DNA of 64,000 nucleotides from Geodermatophilus sp. DF01-2 (GCF_004571065.1 NZ_SPQN01000012.1:1-64000); one strand, 5' to 3'; numbered from the stretch's first letter, positions 45,948 through 56,222 are shown. Made by a program: numbers and translations. The notes: generated from the sequence alone by a model not told the origin.

Positions 45948-47786
45948 TCAGCGTCCAGCGGCGTAGCCCTGCATTCCGCGGGGGTTGGCCGCCGCACGCA
46001 GCACCCCGGTCCCGGGGTCCCGGCTGACCGCGGAGAGCCGTCCCAGTGACCAGGGGCCGCTGACGGTGACCGTGTGACCGCGGCGGCGCAGCTCGGCGAC
46101 GACGTCGTCCCCGATGCGGGACTCGACGACCACCTCCCCGGGCGTCATCGCCCGTGGGTAGAACGACGAGGGGAAGCCGGTGGTGTGCCAGGCCGGCGCG
46201 TCGATCGCCGCCTGCAGGTCCAGACCGTCGAGGACGTGCGCGAGCCAGAAGCACAGCTGCCACTGCTCCTGCTGGTCCCCGCCCGGGGTGCCGAAGGCCA
46301 GCGTCGGGACACCGTCGCGCGCGGCCAGCGACGGCGTGAGGGTCGTGCGCGGCCTCTTGCCCGGTGCGAGCGAGTTGGGCAGGCCCTCCTCGAGCCAGAA
46401 CATCTGCGCCCGGGTGCCGAGGGAGAAGCCGAGCTCGGGGACCACCGGCGAGCTCTGCAGCCAGCCGCCCGAGGGGGTCGCGGAGACGAGGTTGCCCCAG
46501 CGGTCGACGACGTCGACGTGGCAGGTGTCCCCCCGGGTGGTGCCCCGGGCGTCGACGGTCGGCTCACCGATCCCGGCAGCCGCGGCGCCGGCGGCGGCGA
46601 GGGACGGCGGGGTCCCGGCCGCGCTGAGGGTCACGTGTGCCGGGAGCCGCGGCGGGCGTCCCCCGGGGGACCCCGGTCGCAGGTCGGTGCTGGCCCGGTC
46701 CCCGATCAGGGCCCGCCGCTCGACGGCGTAGGCAGGCGAGAGCAGTTCGTCCACCGGCACGTCCGCGGCGTCCCCGTACCAGGCCTCCCGGTCGGCCATG
46801 GCCAGCTTCACCGCCTCGACGCTCGCGTGGACGAGCTCGGCGTCGGGGGCGGAGGCGGACCGACCGGAGCGGCTCTCCGGCAGGACGCCGGCCAGCGTCG
46901 CCAGCGCCTGCAGCAACGCCGGCCCCTGCGACCAGGGCCCGGCCTTCGCCAGGGTCCAGCCCCGCCAGTCGAGCGTGACCGGCGGCTCGTACGTCGGCGC
47001 CCATCCGGCCAGGTCGTGCGCGGTGAGGAACCCGGCGTGCCGGCGTCCGGAGTCGTCGAGCACCGGGCCGCGGCAGAACCGGTCGATCGCCTCGGCGACG
47101 AACCCGCGGTACCAGGCGTCCAGGGCGGCGTCGATGCGGGCCTCCCGCGAGGGGCCGACCGCCGCGTCGAGCAGTCGGCGGTAGGTGCCGGCCAGGACGG
47201 GGTTGCGGAACCGGGAGCCGGCGGCCGGGGGAGCACCGTCGGGGGTGAGCCAGGTGGCGGCCGAGGTGGGCCAGTGGAGGCGGAACTGCTCGGAGACGGC
47301 GGCGACGGTCGCGCTCACCCGCGGGACGAGGGGGTGCCCGTTCTCGGCGTAGTCGATGGCGAAGCGGAGGACGGCGTCCAGCGGGAGCGTGCCGTGGTCG
47401 CGCAGCAGCGTCAGCCAGGCGCCCACCGCGCCGGGCACCGTCGCGGCGAGCAGGCCGGTCCCGGGGACCAGGTCCAGCCCCAGGTCGCGGAAGGCCTCGA
47501 TCGTGGCGCCGGCCGGGGCGACGCCCTGGCCGCACAGGACGACCGGAGCCGCTCCGCCGTGCCGTCCGTCACCTCGGGCGAAGACGACGGGGACCTCGCC
47601 ACCCGGGCCGTTGAGGTGCGGTTCGACGACCTGCAGCGTGAGACCCGTCGCGACCGCGGCGTCGAAGGCGTTGCCCCCGGCCTCCAGGGTCGCCATGCCC
47701 GCGGCCGTGGCCAGCCAGTGGGTCGAGGCCACCATGCCGAACGTGCCGGCGAGCTCCGGTCGGGTGGTGAAGGACGCGTCGTCCAC
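45948..47786 (-). CDS. ggt: Gamma-glutamyltransferase family protein
   Basis: 612 residues from GTG 47786, with GGAGG about 11 nt upstream. Ntn-hydrolase precursor: the autocatalytic Thr lies in GTTRGDTCHVDVVDRWG, and the small subunit carries SATPSGGWLQSSP and PGGDQQEQ. No signal peptide is evident, unlike E. coli Ggt, so it may be cytosolic and act on glutathione-like gamma-glutamyl or other amides. An in-frame extension upstream crosses repeats and is rejected. It lies in a block of accessory genes between dapC and dapD. Confidence 0.88.
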   Translation of the reverse strand: MDDASFTTRPELAGTFGMVASTHWLATAAGMATLEAGGNAFDAAVATGLTLQVVEPHLNGPGGEVPVVFARGDGRHGGAAPVVLCGQGVAPAGATIEAFRDLGLDLVPGTGLLAATVPGAVGAWLTLLRDHGTLPLDAVLRFAIDYAENGHPLVPRVSATVAAVSEQFRLHWPTSAATWLTPDGAPPAAGSRFRNPVLAGTYRRLLDAAVGPSREARIDAALDAWYRGFVAEAIDRFCRGPVLDDSGRRHAGFLTAHDLAGWAPTYEPPVTLDWRGWTLAKAGPWSQGPALLQALATLAGVLPESRSGRSASAPDAELVHASVEAVKLAMADREAWYGDAADVPVDELLSPAYAVERRALIGDRASTDLRPGSPGGRPPRLPAHVTLSAAGTPPSLAAAGAAAAGIGEPTVDARGTTRGDTCHVDVVDRWGNLVSATPSGGWLQSSPVVPELGFSLGTRAQMFWLEEGLPNSLAPGKRPRTTLTPSLAARDGVPTLAFGTPGGDQQEQWQLCFWLAHVLDGLDLQAAIDAPAWHTTGFPSSFYPRAMTPGEVVVESRIGDDVVAELRRRGHTVTVSGPWSLGRLSAVSRDPGTGVLRAAANPRGMQGYAAGR

Positions 47787-47844
47787 GGGCGCAGGAACCT
47801 CCTCGGTGCCGGGCGGCCGTCGACCGGCGCCCCATCCTCGCAGC

Positions 47845-47886
47845 AGCGAAGAGGTGTCAGCGGACAGCGAAGAGGTGTCAGCGGAC
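47845..47886. repeat. Two 21-bp tandem repeats upstream of ggt
   Basis: AGCGAAGAGGTGTCAGCGGA plus C occurs twice without a gap, 59 bp upstream of the ggt start; a shortened third element (CTGTCAGGCGG) follows at about 47890. Spacing of 21 bp is two helical turns, as in paired operator sites. Confidence 0.75.
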
Positions 47887-47988
47887 GCGCTGTCAGGCGG
47901 ATCCCCGTACTTGACACCCCGCTGGCGACGACGCTCTCGTGCATCCCGACATCGGAGCCGCGTCTGCCCCTCGGGCGCGTTATGTGGG

Positions 47989-48383
47989 TTGCTAGCGGCA
48001 ACTGATCTCTTGCTGCCCACCGAGGATCTGTTCGTCCACGTCTACGTGCTCGTCGATGACGCGATCGCCGCCGGCGACATCGATATCCCGGCCCGGCCCG
48101 GTCCGACGCCGGCCTGCAGCGACGCCGAACTGCTCACCATCGCGCTGGTCCGCCATCTGCTGGACCGGCGCAGCGAAGCCGGGTTTCTGGCCGAGGTGGC
48201 CCGCGACTGGCCGCAGCTGTTCCCCCGGCTGCCACACCAGTCCGAGGTCAACCGGCGCACCCGCTGGCTGTGGGCGGCCTTCGAACAGCTACACCAGGCG
48301 CTGGCGGCCGATGACCGCGCCCAGGTCGACACCACCGCGCTGCCGGTCAAGCACCCGTCCCGGGTGCGCGGGCCGGACGGCTG
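47989..48383 (+). pseudogene. IS982-like transposase N-terminal remnant
   Basis: Open from TTG 47989. LFVHVYVLVDDAI, SDAELLTIALVRHLL, LFPRLPHQSEVNRRTRWLW and the first catalytic Asp in QVDTTALPVKHPSRVRG match the start of IS982-family transposases. It ends after about 130 of the usual 280-300 residues, where it is joined to the MFS remnant near 48381. No complete terminal inverted repeats were found. Confidence 0.75.
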
Positions 48384-48901
48384 GGATACGAGCCGGCACC
48401 GGTCTACTGGATCGCGACCGCTGTCATCGGCATCTCGGCCCTCTGCATGCCGCTGGGTGGGCTGCTCGGCGACCGGATCGGACGGGTGCGGCTCGCGGAG
48501 ATCGGGTTCGTCGGATACGTCCTGCTCACCTATCCGATGCTGGCGTTGATGGACAACGGCCTGGCCATCGCGGCCCTCGCCTACCTGCTCATCATGATCA
48601 ACACGGTGGGCGCCCAGGTCGGCGCGTACACCATGCTGTCGCTGCTGTTCGACAAGCGGTCGCGGTACACCGGTGTGGCGATGGGCTGGAACCTCGGCGT
48701 GATCGCCGCCGGTGGGACGGCGCCCTACCTCGCGCGGTGTGGCTCATCGAGCGCACGGGCAACGAACTGGCGCCGGCCTTCTTCGTGATCGTCGTGGCCG
48801 TGGTCGGTCTGGCAGCCCTGTTCTCGATCCGGCGCGGATCCCTGCACCGGGTCGAGGGCACTCGCGACCTGGACGAGGCGCAGGCAGTCGAGCACATCTG
48901 A
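48381..48901 (+). pseudogene. C-terminal remnant of an MFS metabolite:proton symporter
   Basis: The frame reads EPAPVYWIATAVIGIS, GGLLGDRIGRVRLAEIGF and MINTVGAQVGAYTMLSLLFD, the second half of a ProP/ShiA-like transporter. A frameshift at about 48731 (after GGTAPYLA) is needed to continue with VWLIERTGNELAPAFFVIVV to the stop at 48901. The N-terminal half was lost at the junction with the IS982-like remnant. Confidence 0.75.
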
Positions 48902-48919
48902 CGGACGCGCGCGGCTCGT

Positions 48920-49861
48920 TCAGCGGGACAGCTCCAGGCGCACCGCGTCGGCGCCGGCGTCCGAGGGTGTCCACCCGCCGCCGGTCGTCCACTCCGACCC
49001 GGCGAAGGACACCGACCGCAGACCCAGCCGCTCGGCGTGCGCGACCGCCCAGGTCACCCCGGGCCAACCGGCCGCCGGGTCGACCTCCACCGCGCCGAAG
49101 CGCTCGGTGGTCGCCGCGCCCAGCTCCCGCTCCACGGCCGCGGCGACGGCGGTGGTCCGCTGGCTGAGCCGCCCGCCAGGGGCCCGGGGTTCGTACGTGC
49201 AGGTCAACCGGCCCGGTTCGGCCGCGGTCAGGGCCGCGGTGAGCTGCTCGGCCATGGTCGCATGCTGCTGATAGGCCTCCGGATAGCCGCTGCGCTGCAC
49301 GCGCTGTGCTGCATCGGTCAGTCTCAGTGACTCCCAGTTCCGCACCCGGACCAGGCCGTCGTAGAACTTCCCGGCCGCGTACACCGGGTCGGTCACCTGC
49401 TCGGGGGTGCCCCAGCCCTGCGAAGGTCGCTGCTGGAACAGGCCCAGGGAGTCGCGGTCGCCGTAGTCGAGGTTGCGCAGCGTCGACTCCTGCTGGGCGG
49501 TCGCCAGGGCGATGACGATCGCGCGCTCGGGCAGTCCGCGGGCGCGGCCGACCGCGGCGATCGTCGCGGCGGAGGAGGCCTGCTCGCTGGTCAGCGTCAG
49601 GTCCGTGCCCGCCACGGTGCAGGAGCCGGTGAGCTGCACCGGGTCCGGGTCCTCGAGGCTGCGCACCAGCGCGACCACCCCCAGGACGACGAGCCCGACC
49701 AGCCCCAGCGGCAGCCAGGAGCGCCACGACCCGGCGGGCGCGCCCCGGCTTCCGCGCTTCGCCGCAGGCCGACGCCGAGGGGCCGGGCGGCGTGCCGGTG
49801 AGCGGCGGGCGGCCGCCGTCCGACTGCCCCGTCGTGCCGTCGCGCTGCGTGTGCCGCTCAT
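48920..49861 (-). CDS. Membrane-anchored lysozyme/transglycosylase-like protein
   Basis: 313 residues. An Arg/Ala-rich cytoplasmic N-terminus of about 50 residues precedes one transmembrane helix (LPLGLVGLVVLGVVAL). The extracytoplasmic part has IVIALATAQQESTLRNL followed by GDRDSLGLFQQRPSQGWG, a lysozyme-like (SLT) pattern with a candidate catalytic Glu in QQES. The C-terminal 90 residues resemble the MLTR-like domain of other actinobacterial heavy-metal-free proteins of unknown role. Probably acts on, or binds, peptidoglycan. The ATG at 49861 has a weak ribosome-binding site. Confidence 0.7.
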   Translation of the reverse strand: MSGTRSATARRGSRTAAARRSPARRPAPRRRPAAKRGSRGAPAGSWRSWLPLGLVGLVVLGVVALVRSLEDPDPVQLTGSCTVAGTDLTLTSEQASSAATIAAVGRARGLPERAIVIALATAQQESTLRNLDYGDRDSLGLFQQRPSQGWGTPEQVTDPVYAAGKFYDGLVRVRNWESLRLTDAAQRVQRSGYPEAYQQHATMAEQLTAALTAAEPGRLTCTYEPRAPGGRLSQRTTAVAAAVERELGAATTERFGAVEVDPAAGWPGVTWAVAHAERLGLRSVSFAGSEWTTGGGWTPSDAGADAVRLELSR

Positions 49862-49925
49862 CGCCCGCGACTGTAGGTGCGGTTCCTGGACGGATCCTGG
49901 AGTCCCGAGGGAGGTGTCGGCCGCG

Positions 49926-49975
49926 CTGCAGGGTCCCGTCCCGAGCCCGCGCGCAGTGGGGGCAGGGGGGTCCTT
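49926..49975 (-). repeat. AAGGACC palindromic repeat, copy D (type II)
   Basis: Read on the minus strand it starts AAGGACCCCCCTGCC, 2 nt after the dapD stop, and ends GGGACCCTGCAG. It shares its ends with copy E at 56223 and its first seven bases with copies A, B and C. Confidence 0.65.
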
Positions 49976-49977
49976 GA

Positions 49978-50976
49978 TCAGTTCGCGTGCAGCTGGGCGT
50001 TGAGTTCGCCCCAGGTGCCGGTGCGGGGCAGCGCCTCCAGCGCACCGGAGACCGAGTTGCGACGGAAGAGCAGCCCGTCGCAGCCGGAGAGCTCGGCGGC
50101 CTTGACCACCGACCCGTCGGGCAGGGTCACGCGCGAGCCCGCGGTCACGTAGCAGCCGGCCTCCACGACGCAGTTGTCGCCCAGGGAGATGCCGATGCCG
50201 GCGTTGGCGCCGAGCAGGCAACCCGAGCCGATCGAGACGACCTGCTTCCCACCGCCGGAGAGGGTGCCCATGATCGAGGCGCCGCCGCCGATGTCGCTGT
50301 CGGCGCCGACCACCACGCCGGCGCTGATCCGGCCCTCCACCATCGACGGGCCGAGCGTGCCGGCGTTGTAGTTGACGAAGCCCTCGTGCATCACCGTCGT
50401 CCCCTCGGCGAGGTGGGCGCCCAGCCGCACGCGGTCGCCGTCGGCGACGCGGACGCCGGAGGGGATGACGTAGTCGACCATCCGCGGAAACTTGTCGACG
50501 CCGTGGACGGTGACCTGCCCGTGGGCGGCGCGCAGCCGGTGCGGGTTGAACGACGCGGCCTCGACCGGGCCGGCGCTGGTCCAGGCGACATTGGTGAGCA
50601 GACCGAAGACGCCGTCCATGTTGATGCTGCGCGGGGTCACCAGCCGGGCGGAGAGCAGGTGCAGCCGCAGCCAGACGTCGTGGGTGTCGACCGGCGGCGC
50701 GGCGAGGTCGGCGATGACCGTGCGGACGGCGACCACCTCGACGCCGCGGGACTCGTCGCTGCGCACCAGGCCGCCGTAGTCGGGACCGAGCTCACCGGAG
50801 ATCTCCAGGGCGCCCAGCCGGGCGGTGCCGGACGGAGCGCCCTCGGGCGCGCCGAGCCGCGGCTCGGGGTACCAGGTGTCGAGCACCGTGCCGGCGGGGG
50901 TCACGGTGGCCAGACCGGTGGCGACGGCGGACTGCGTGGCGGAGTCGGTCACGGCGACGACGCTACCCAGCGCCAC
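49978..50976 (-). CDS. dapD: Tetrahydrodipicolinate N-succinyltransferase (actinobacterial type)
   Basis: 332 residues from GTG 50976, with GGAG 8 nt upstream; GTG 50952 is an alternative. The left-handed beta-helix part has hexapeptide repeats around [37 protein letters not shown] and [17 protein letters not shown]. The N-terminal domain is of the long actinobacterial DapD type rather than the 274-residue E. coli form. It succinylates tetrahydrodipicolinate before DapC and DapE act. Divergent from dapE; a palindromic repeat follows the stop. Confidence 0.95.
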   Translation of the reverse strand: MALGSVVAVTDSATQSAVATGLATVTPAGTVLDTWYPEPRLGAPEGAPSGTARLGALEISGELGPDYGGLVRSDESRGVEVVAVRTVIADLAAPPVDTHDVWLRLHLLSARLVTPRSINMDGVFGLLTNVAWTSAGPVEAASFNPHRLRAAHGQVTVHGVDKFPRMVDYVIPSGVRVADGDRVRLGAHLAEGTTVMHEGFVNYNAGTLGPSMVEGRISAGVVVGADSDIGGGASIMGTLSGGGKQVVSIGSGCLLGANAGIGISLGDNCVVEAGCYVTAGSRVTLPDGSVVKAAELSGCDGLLFRRNSVSGALEALPRTGTWGELNAQLHAN

Positions 50977-51062
50977 GGGTGCTGCTCCGACGCGGGCGGC
51001 CCGGCTGTCCGGCCTGACACCCCCGTCCGCAGGCGGTCGTGCCGGGCCCGCGGTGCCGGGCA

Positions 51063-51122
51063 GTCCGGTTCGCCGCGCTCAGGCGGTGAATGCCACTGCA
51101 CTCACCGCCTGAGCACTCCGGA
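51063..51122. promoter_or_regulatory. Large nested palindrome between dapD and dapE
   Basis: GCTCAGGCGGTGA (51077-51089) and its exact complement (51102-51114) flank a 12-nt centre; outer arms GTCCGG (51063-51068) and CCGGAC (51117-51122) extend the symmetry. It lies about 90 bp from dapD and 190 bp from dapE in a 334-bp divergent intergenic region (50977-51310) in which nothing else is recognisable. A shared operator is the simplest reading; a hairpin in either leader is also possible. Confidence 0.6.
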
Positions 51123-51310
51123 CAGGACAACCTCCCCCGCCGGGACACCGGCGGTCGAGCGCGAGCCCGCCCGAGGAACCCCTTCTCGCCGATGGCCGGG
51201 CTCGGTGTGCCGACGGCGCCCGGGCGCACCGGCGACCCGGGGCGAACGGATGGGTGGCCGACCGGCGCTGCGGCGGCCCGGGCGGGACGCCGCCCGTAGG
51301 CTCGGGCGCC

Positions 51311-52446
51311 GTGAGTGACCTGACCCCGCTGGACCCATCCGCCGACGTCCTGACGCTCACCCGCGCGCTGGTCGACGCCCCGTCGGTGTCGGGCAGCGAG
51401 GGACCCCTCGCCGACGCCGTCGAGGGGGCACTGCGGGCGCTCGGCGGGCTGGAGGTGGAGCGGGTCGGCGACGCCGTCCTCGCCCGGACCGACCTCGGTC
51501 TGCCCACCCGCGTCGTCCTCGCCGGCCACCTGGACACCGTGCCGATCGCCGACAACGTGCCCAGCCGGCTCGACGAGGCGAGCGGGCGGCTCTACGGCTG
51601 CGGCACCAGCGACATGAAGGCCGGCGACGCGGTGATGCTGCGGCTGGCCGGGCGCTTCGGCGTCCCCGGCGCCGAGCCCGCGCACGACCTCACCTTCGTC
51701 TTCTACGACAACGAGGAGGTCGAATCGGTCAAGAACGGCCTCGGCCGGGTGGCGCGGGAGCGCCGCGGCTGGCTCTACGGCGACCTGGCGATCCTGCTGG
51801 AGCCCACCGACGGCGAGATCGAGGCCGGCTGCCAGGGCACCCTGCGCGCGGTGCTCGAGGTGTCCGGGCGCCGTGCGCACAGCGCCCGCAGCTGGCTGGG
51901 GGAGAACGCCATCCACGGCGCGGCCGGCATCCTCGCCACCCTGGCGGCGTACGAGGCGCGCGAGGTCGAGATCGACGGCTGCCGCTACCGCGAGGGCCTC
52001 AACGCCGTCCGCATCGAGGGCGGGGTGGCCGGCAACGTCATCCCCGACGCCTGCACGGTGACGGTCAACTTCCGCTACGCGCCCGACCGCGACGAGGACG
52101 CCGCCGAGGCGCACGTCCGCGAGGTCTTCGTCGGCGCGCTCGCCGCCGGCGCGACGCTGGCCGTCGTCGACAACGCAGGCGGCGCGCTGCCCGGCCTGTC
52201 GGAGCCCGCGGCCGCGGCCTTCGTCGCCGCGGTCGGCCGCCCGGCGCGGGCCAAGCTCGGCTGGACCGACGTCGCCCGGTTCGCCGCCTTCGGCATCCCC
52301 GCCGTCAACTACGGTCCCGGCGACCCGCAGCTGGCCCACACCCGCGAGGAGCACGTCCTCGTCGAGCGGCTGCAGCCGGCCGAGGACGCGCTCGTCGCGT
52401 ATCTCTCCGGGCAGGCCGTCCGACCGCCCACGAGCCAGGAGCGCGC

Positions 52447-52450
<4 letters not shown>
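51311..52450 (+). CDS. dapE: Succinyl-diaminopimelate desuccinylase
   Basis: 379 residues from GTG 51311. M20 metallohydrolase: GHLDTVP supplies the first His and Asp, [10 protein letters not shown] the bridging Asp, NEEVES the catalytic Glu-Glu, [14 protein letters not shown] the next ligand site, and the terminal [13 protein letters not shown] the last His. The dimerisation domain lies between about 185 and 290. It releases LL-diaminopimelate for lysine and cell wall. The LOG-family gene starts inside its stop (ATGA). Confidence 0.95.
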
Positions 52451-53286
<836 letters not shown>

Positions 53287-53295
53287 GGCCGGCGA

Positions 53296-53670
53296 GTGCT
53301 CTCCGCGCTCGTCTCCGTCGCCACCGTCCTGGTGGTCGGGGGGCTGCTGTTCCTCGTCGGCTCCCTGCTGCTCGGCCGGGGGGAGACCCAGCCGCCGGCC
53401 GACCCCGACCGCTCGCCGCTCGAGCTGCCCGAGGACCGGCCGGTCACCGCGGACGACGTCCGGGGAGTGCGCATGACGGTGACCGTGCGCGGCTACCGGA
53501 TGACGGAGGTCGACTGGTTGCTCGAGCAGCTCGCGCGGGTCCTCGAGGAGCGCGACGAGCAGGTCGCGGCGCTGCGCGCCCGGCTGGACGAGGCCGGACG
53601 GGCGATGGACGGTGCGGACGACGCCCCGCCTCCCGGGGTGGGCGGGAACGGAGGGCGCGCCGATGCGTGA
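53296..53670 (+). CDS. DivIVA-domain membrane protein
   Basis: 124 residues from GTG. One N-terminal transmembrane helix (1-26), an acidic linker, then a DivIVA-like motif: RMTVTVRGYRMTEVDWLLEQ followed by a short coiled coil to about residue 105. It is far shorter than Wag31/DivIVA, so an accessory polar or membrane adaptor role is more likely. It overlaps the SRPBCC gene by 8 nt. Confidence 0.85.
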   Translation: MLSALVSVATVLVVGGLLFLVGSLLLGRGETQPPADPDRSPLELPEDRPVTADDVRGVRMTVTVRGYRMTEVDWLLEQLARVLEERDEQVAALRARLDEAGRAMDGADDAPPPGVGGNGGRADA

Positions 53671-54121
53671 ACTGGTGGAGGCGGTGGACGTCGACGCGCC
53701 ACCGGAGCGGGTGTGGGCGGCGCTCACCGACTGGACCCGCCAGGGGGAGTGGATGCTGCTCACCGACGTGGAGGTGGTCGGCGGCGACCCGCACGCGGTC
53801 GGTGGCCGGCTCGCCGCCCGCACCGGCATCCCGTGGCGGCGCGGCCGGCACCTCGGGGTGCTGGACACCATGGTCGTCACCGAGTGGGACCCGCCGCGGC
53901 GCGCCGTCGTCCAGCACACCGGACGGATCGTGCGTGGACCGGGCATCTTCGAGGTCGCCCCCCAGGGCACCGGCTCGCTCCTGACCTGGACCGAGCAGCT
54001 GTGGCTGCCCTTCGGCGTGCTCGGCAAGCTGGGCTGGCCGCTGGTCAAGCCGGTGGCCATCGCGGGGATCCGGCTCTCGCTGCGCCGGTTCGCCGCCTTC
54101 GCCGCGAGCTACCGGGGCTGA
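53663..54121 (+). CDS. SRPBCC family protein
   Basis: 152 residues, start ATG with GGAGGG upstream. The typical strand-helix start VDVDAPPERVWAALTDW and a long C-terminal helix (KPVAIAGIRLSLRRFAAFA) define a START-like ligand-binding cavity. No catalytic residues are obvious. It is translationally coupled to the DivIVA-like gene. The ligand is unknown. Confidence 0.85.
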   Translation: MRELVEAVDVDAPPERVWAALTDWTRQGEWMLLTDVEVVGGDPHAVGGRLAARTGIPWRRGRHLGVLDTMVVTEWDPPRRAVVQHTGRIVRGPGIFEVAPQGTGSLLTWTEQLWLPFGVLGKLGWPLVKPVAIAGIRLSLRRFAAFAASYRG

Positions 54122-54150
54122 CGCCACTCCGCCGGTCGTAGGGTGTCGTC

Positions 54151-54708
54151 ATGTCCACCGCGCCGGCTCAGCAGAGCGCGCTGATGACCGCCGAGCAGCT
54201 GTTCGAGCTGCCCGACGACGGCATGCGCCACGAGCTGGTCGAGGGGGTGCTCCACACGGTGGCGCCTGCAGGGGCGGAACACGGTTGGGTCGGTGCGCGG
54301 CTGCTGGTCCGTATCGGGGCCTTCTTGGATACCCGGGATCTGGGGGCCGTCTTCACCGCCGAGACCGGGTTCCGATTGCGCCGCGACCCCGACACCGTGC
54401 GCGCCCCCGACGTCGCCTTCGTCCGTGCCGATCGCGTGGCCGAGGCACGCGTCCCCGGCTTTCCGTCGCTGGCCCCCGATCTGGTCGCCGAGGTGGTCAG
54501 CCCGAACGACCGCGCGTCCGAGGTCGTCGGCAAGGCCCTGGCCTGGCTGGACGCCGGGGTGTCGGCCGTCTGGGTGGTCGACCCCGAGAACCGGACGGTG
54601 ACGGTGTACCGGCACGACGGAGTCCGCGTGCTGCGCGGGTCCGACACGCTGCAGGACGAGGAGGTGCTGCCCGGCTTCACCCTGCCGCTCGGAGAGCTGT
54701 GGAGCTGA
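54151..54708 (+). CDS. Uma2 family endonuclease-like protein
   Basis: 185 residues. PD-(D/E)XK nuclease fold: MRHELVEGVL, then APDVAFV (first acidic), LVAEVVSPND (second acidic) and a Lys in VVGKALAWLDAGV. This order is the Uma2/DUF820 signature, abundant in cyanobacteria and actinobacteria. Its biological target is unknown. A few TTG and GAT codons suggest slightly different codon usage from its neighbours. Confidence 0.88.
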   Translation: MSTAPAQQSALMTAEQLFELPDDGMRHELVEGVLHTVAPAGAEHGWVGARLLVRIGAFLDTRDLGAVFTAETGFRLRRDPDTVRAPDVAFVRADRVAEARVPGFPSLAPDLVAEVVSPNDRASEVVGKALAWLDAGVSAVWVVDPENRTVTVYRHDGVRVLRGSDTLQDEEVLPGFTLPLGELWS

Positions 54709-54730
54709 GCAGCCGAGCGCGCGGACAGCG

Positions 54731-55636
54731 ATGAGCCGACGGGGCTGGGCGCTGTTCCTCGCGATGTCGCTGATCTGGGGCATCCCGTACCTGCTCATCA
54801 AGGTGGCCGTCGAGGACCTGTCGCCGGTGGTCGTGGTCTTCGGCCGGTGCGTCCTCGGCGCGGCGCTGCTACTGCCGTGGACCGTGGCCCGCGGGCAGCT
54901 CCGCCCGGCGCTGCGGCGCTGGCGGCCGCTGCTGCTGTTCACCGTGCTCGAGATGACCGGCCCGTGGCTGCTGCTCGCCTATGCGGAGCAGACGCTGTCG
55001 AGCTCGCTCACCGGTCTGCTCGTCGCCGGCGTGCCGTTCGTGGCCGCGCTGGCCGCGCGCCTCGTCGGCGAGGAGGAGCGGCTCGGTCGGGTCCGGCTGG
55101 CCGGCATGGGGCTCGGCGTCGTCGGCATCGCCGTGCTGCTGGGCCTGGACGTCGAGGGCGTCGGGCTCCTGCCGCTGCTCGCGATCGCGCTCGTCGTCGT
55201 CGGGTACGCCACTGCGCCGCTGGTGGTCTCCCGCGCTCTCCCCGACGTGCCGGGGGTGGCCGCCAGCGCGATCGCGCTCACCGTCACCGCGGCGGTCTAC
55301 GCGCCGTTCGCCGTCCCCCAGCTGGACGACGCGGCCCGGGCACCGGGCGAGGCGCTGGTGGCCGTGCTGGTCCTCGGCGTGGTGTGCACCGCGGTCGCGC
55401 TGGCGCTGTTCTTCGCGCTCATCCGCGAGGTCGGCCCGCAGCGCGCGCTGGTCATCACGTTCCTCAACCCGGCGGTCGCGGTGCTGCTCGGCGTGCTCCT
55501 GCTCGACGAGCCGTTCACCCTCGGCCTGGCGGTGGGCCTGCCGGTCATCGTGCTCGGCTGCGTGCTGGCCACCCGGCGCAGCCCGGTGCGCACCACGCGC
55601 TCCGAGCTCACCGACGTCGACGCCGCCGTCCCGTGA
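54731..55636 (+). CDS. EamA/DMT family transporter
   Basis: 301 residues with ten transmembrane helices in two EamA repeats. LFLAMSLIWGIPYLLIKVAV is the classic first helix, and EVGPQRALVITFLNPAVAVLLG begins the last pair. Substrates in this family are mostly metabolites or drugs exported from the cell. GTGA overlap with the tag gene. Confidence 0.9.
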   Translation: MSRRGWALFLAMSLIWGIPYLLIKVAVEDLSPVVVVFGRCVLGAALLLPWTVARGQLRPALRRWRPLLLFTVLEMTGPWLLLAYAEQTLSSSLTGLLVAGVPFVAALAARLVGEEERLGRVRLAGMGLGVVGIAVLLGLDVEGVGLLPLLAIALVVVGYATAPLVVSRALPDVPGVAASAIALTVTAAVYAPFAVPQLDDAARAPGEALVAVLVLGVVCTAVALALFFALIREVGPQRALVITFLNPAVAVLLGVLLLDEPFTLGLAVGLPVIVLGCVLATRRSPVRTTRSELTDVDAAVP

Positions 55637-56220
55637 CCGGGACCGTCCCCGACCGCGGTCACCGTGCCGGCGTGGACCGGATCCGCTGTGCCTGGGGGGA
55701 CAGCGCCCCCGAGTACGTCGCCTACCACGACGAGGAGTGGGGCACACCGCTGCACGGCGACGACGCCCTGTTCGAGCGGCTCTGCCTCGAGGCCTTCCAG
55801 TCCGGGCTGTCGTGGATCACCATCCTGCGCAAGCGCCCGGCGTTCCGGGCCGCGTTCGCCGGCTTCTCGATCGACGCGGTGGCGGACTTCGCCGCGGACG
55901 ACGAGGCGCGACTGCTCGCCGACGCCGGCATCGTCCGCAACCGCGCCAAGGTGGCCGCCGCGATCGGCAACGCCCGCGCCGCGCAGCGTGTCCCGGAAGG
56001 CCTCTCGGCGCTGCTGTGGTCCTTCGCCCCGACCGTGTCGCGGTCCCGCCCGGCCACCCTCGCCGACGTTCCCGCCACCAGCCCGGAGTCGACCGCCATG
56101 GCCCGTGAGCTCAAACGCCGCGGCTTCGTCTTCGTCGGCCCGACCACCGCATACGCCCTCATGCAGGCCACCGGGATGGTCGACGACCACGTCGCCACGT
56201 GCTTCCGCGCCACCTGGTGA
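55633..56220 (+). CDS. tag: DNA-3-methyladenine glycosylase I
   Basis: 195 residues from GTG 55633, which overlaps the EamA stop; GTG 55672 gives a start closer to other Tag proteins (VDRIRCAWGD). The HhH glycosylase core is seen in YHDEEWGTPLHGDDALFERL and LEAFQSGLSWITILRKR; the zinc site uses the N-terminal Cys (RCAW) and the C-terminal His and Cys (DDHVATC). It excises 3-methyladenine from alkylated DNA. A palindromic repeat begins just after the stop. Confidence 0.93.
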   Translation: MTGTVPDRGHRAGVDRIRCAWGDSAPEYVAYHDEEWGTPLHGDDALFERLCLEAFQSGLSWITILRKRPAFRAAFAGFSIDAVADFAADDEARLLADAGIVRNRAKVAAAIGNARAAQRVPEGLSALLWSFAPTVSRSRPATLADVPATSPESTAMARELKRRGFVFVGPTTAYALMQATGMVDDHVATCFRATW

Positions 56221-56222
56221 GA

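Noticed and set aside
47911-47916. TTGACA resembling a -35 box
   Set aside because: No -10 element at proper spacing on that strand, and no gene start follows.
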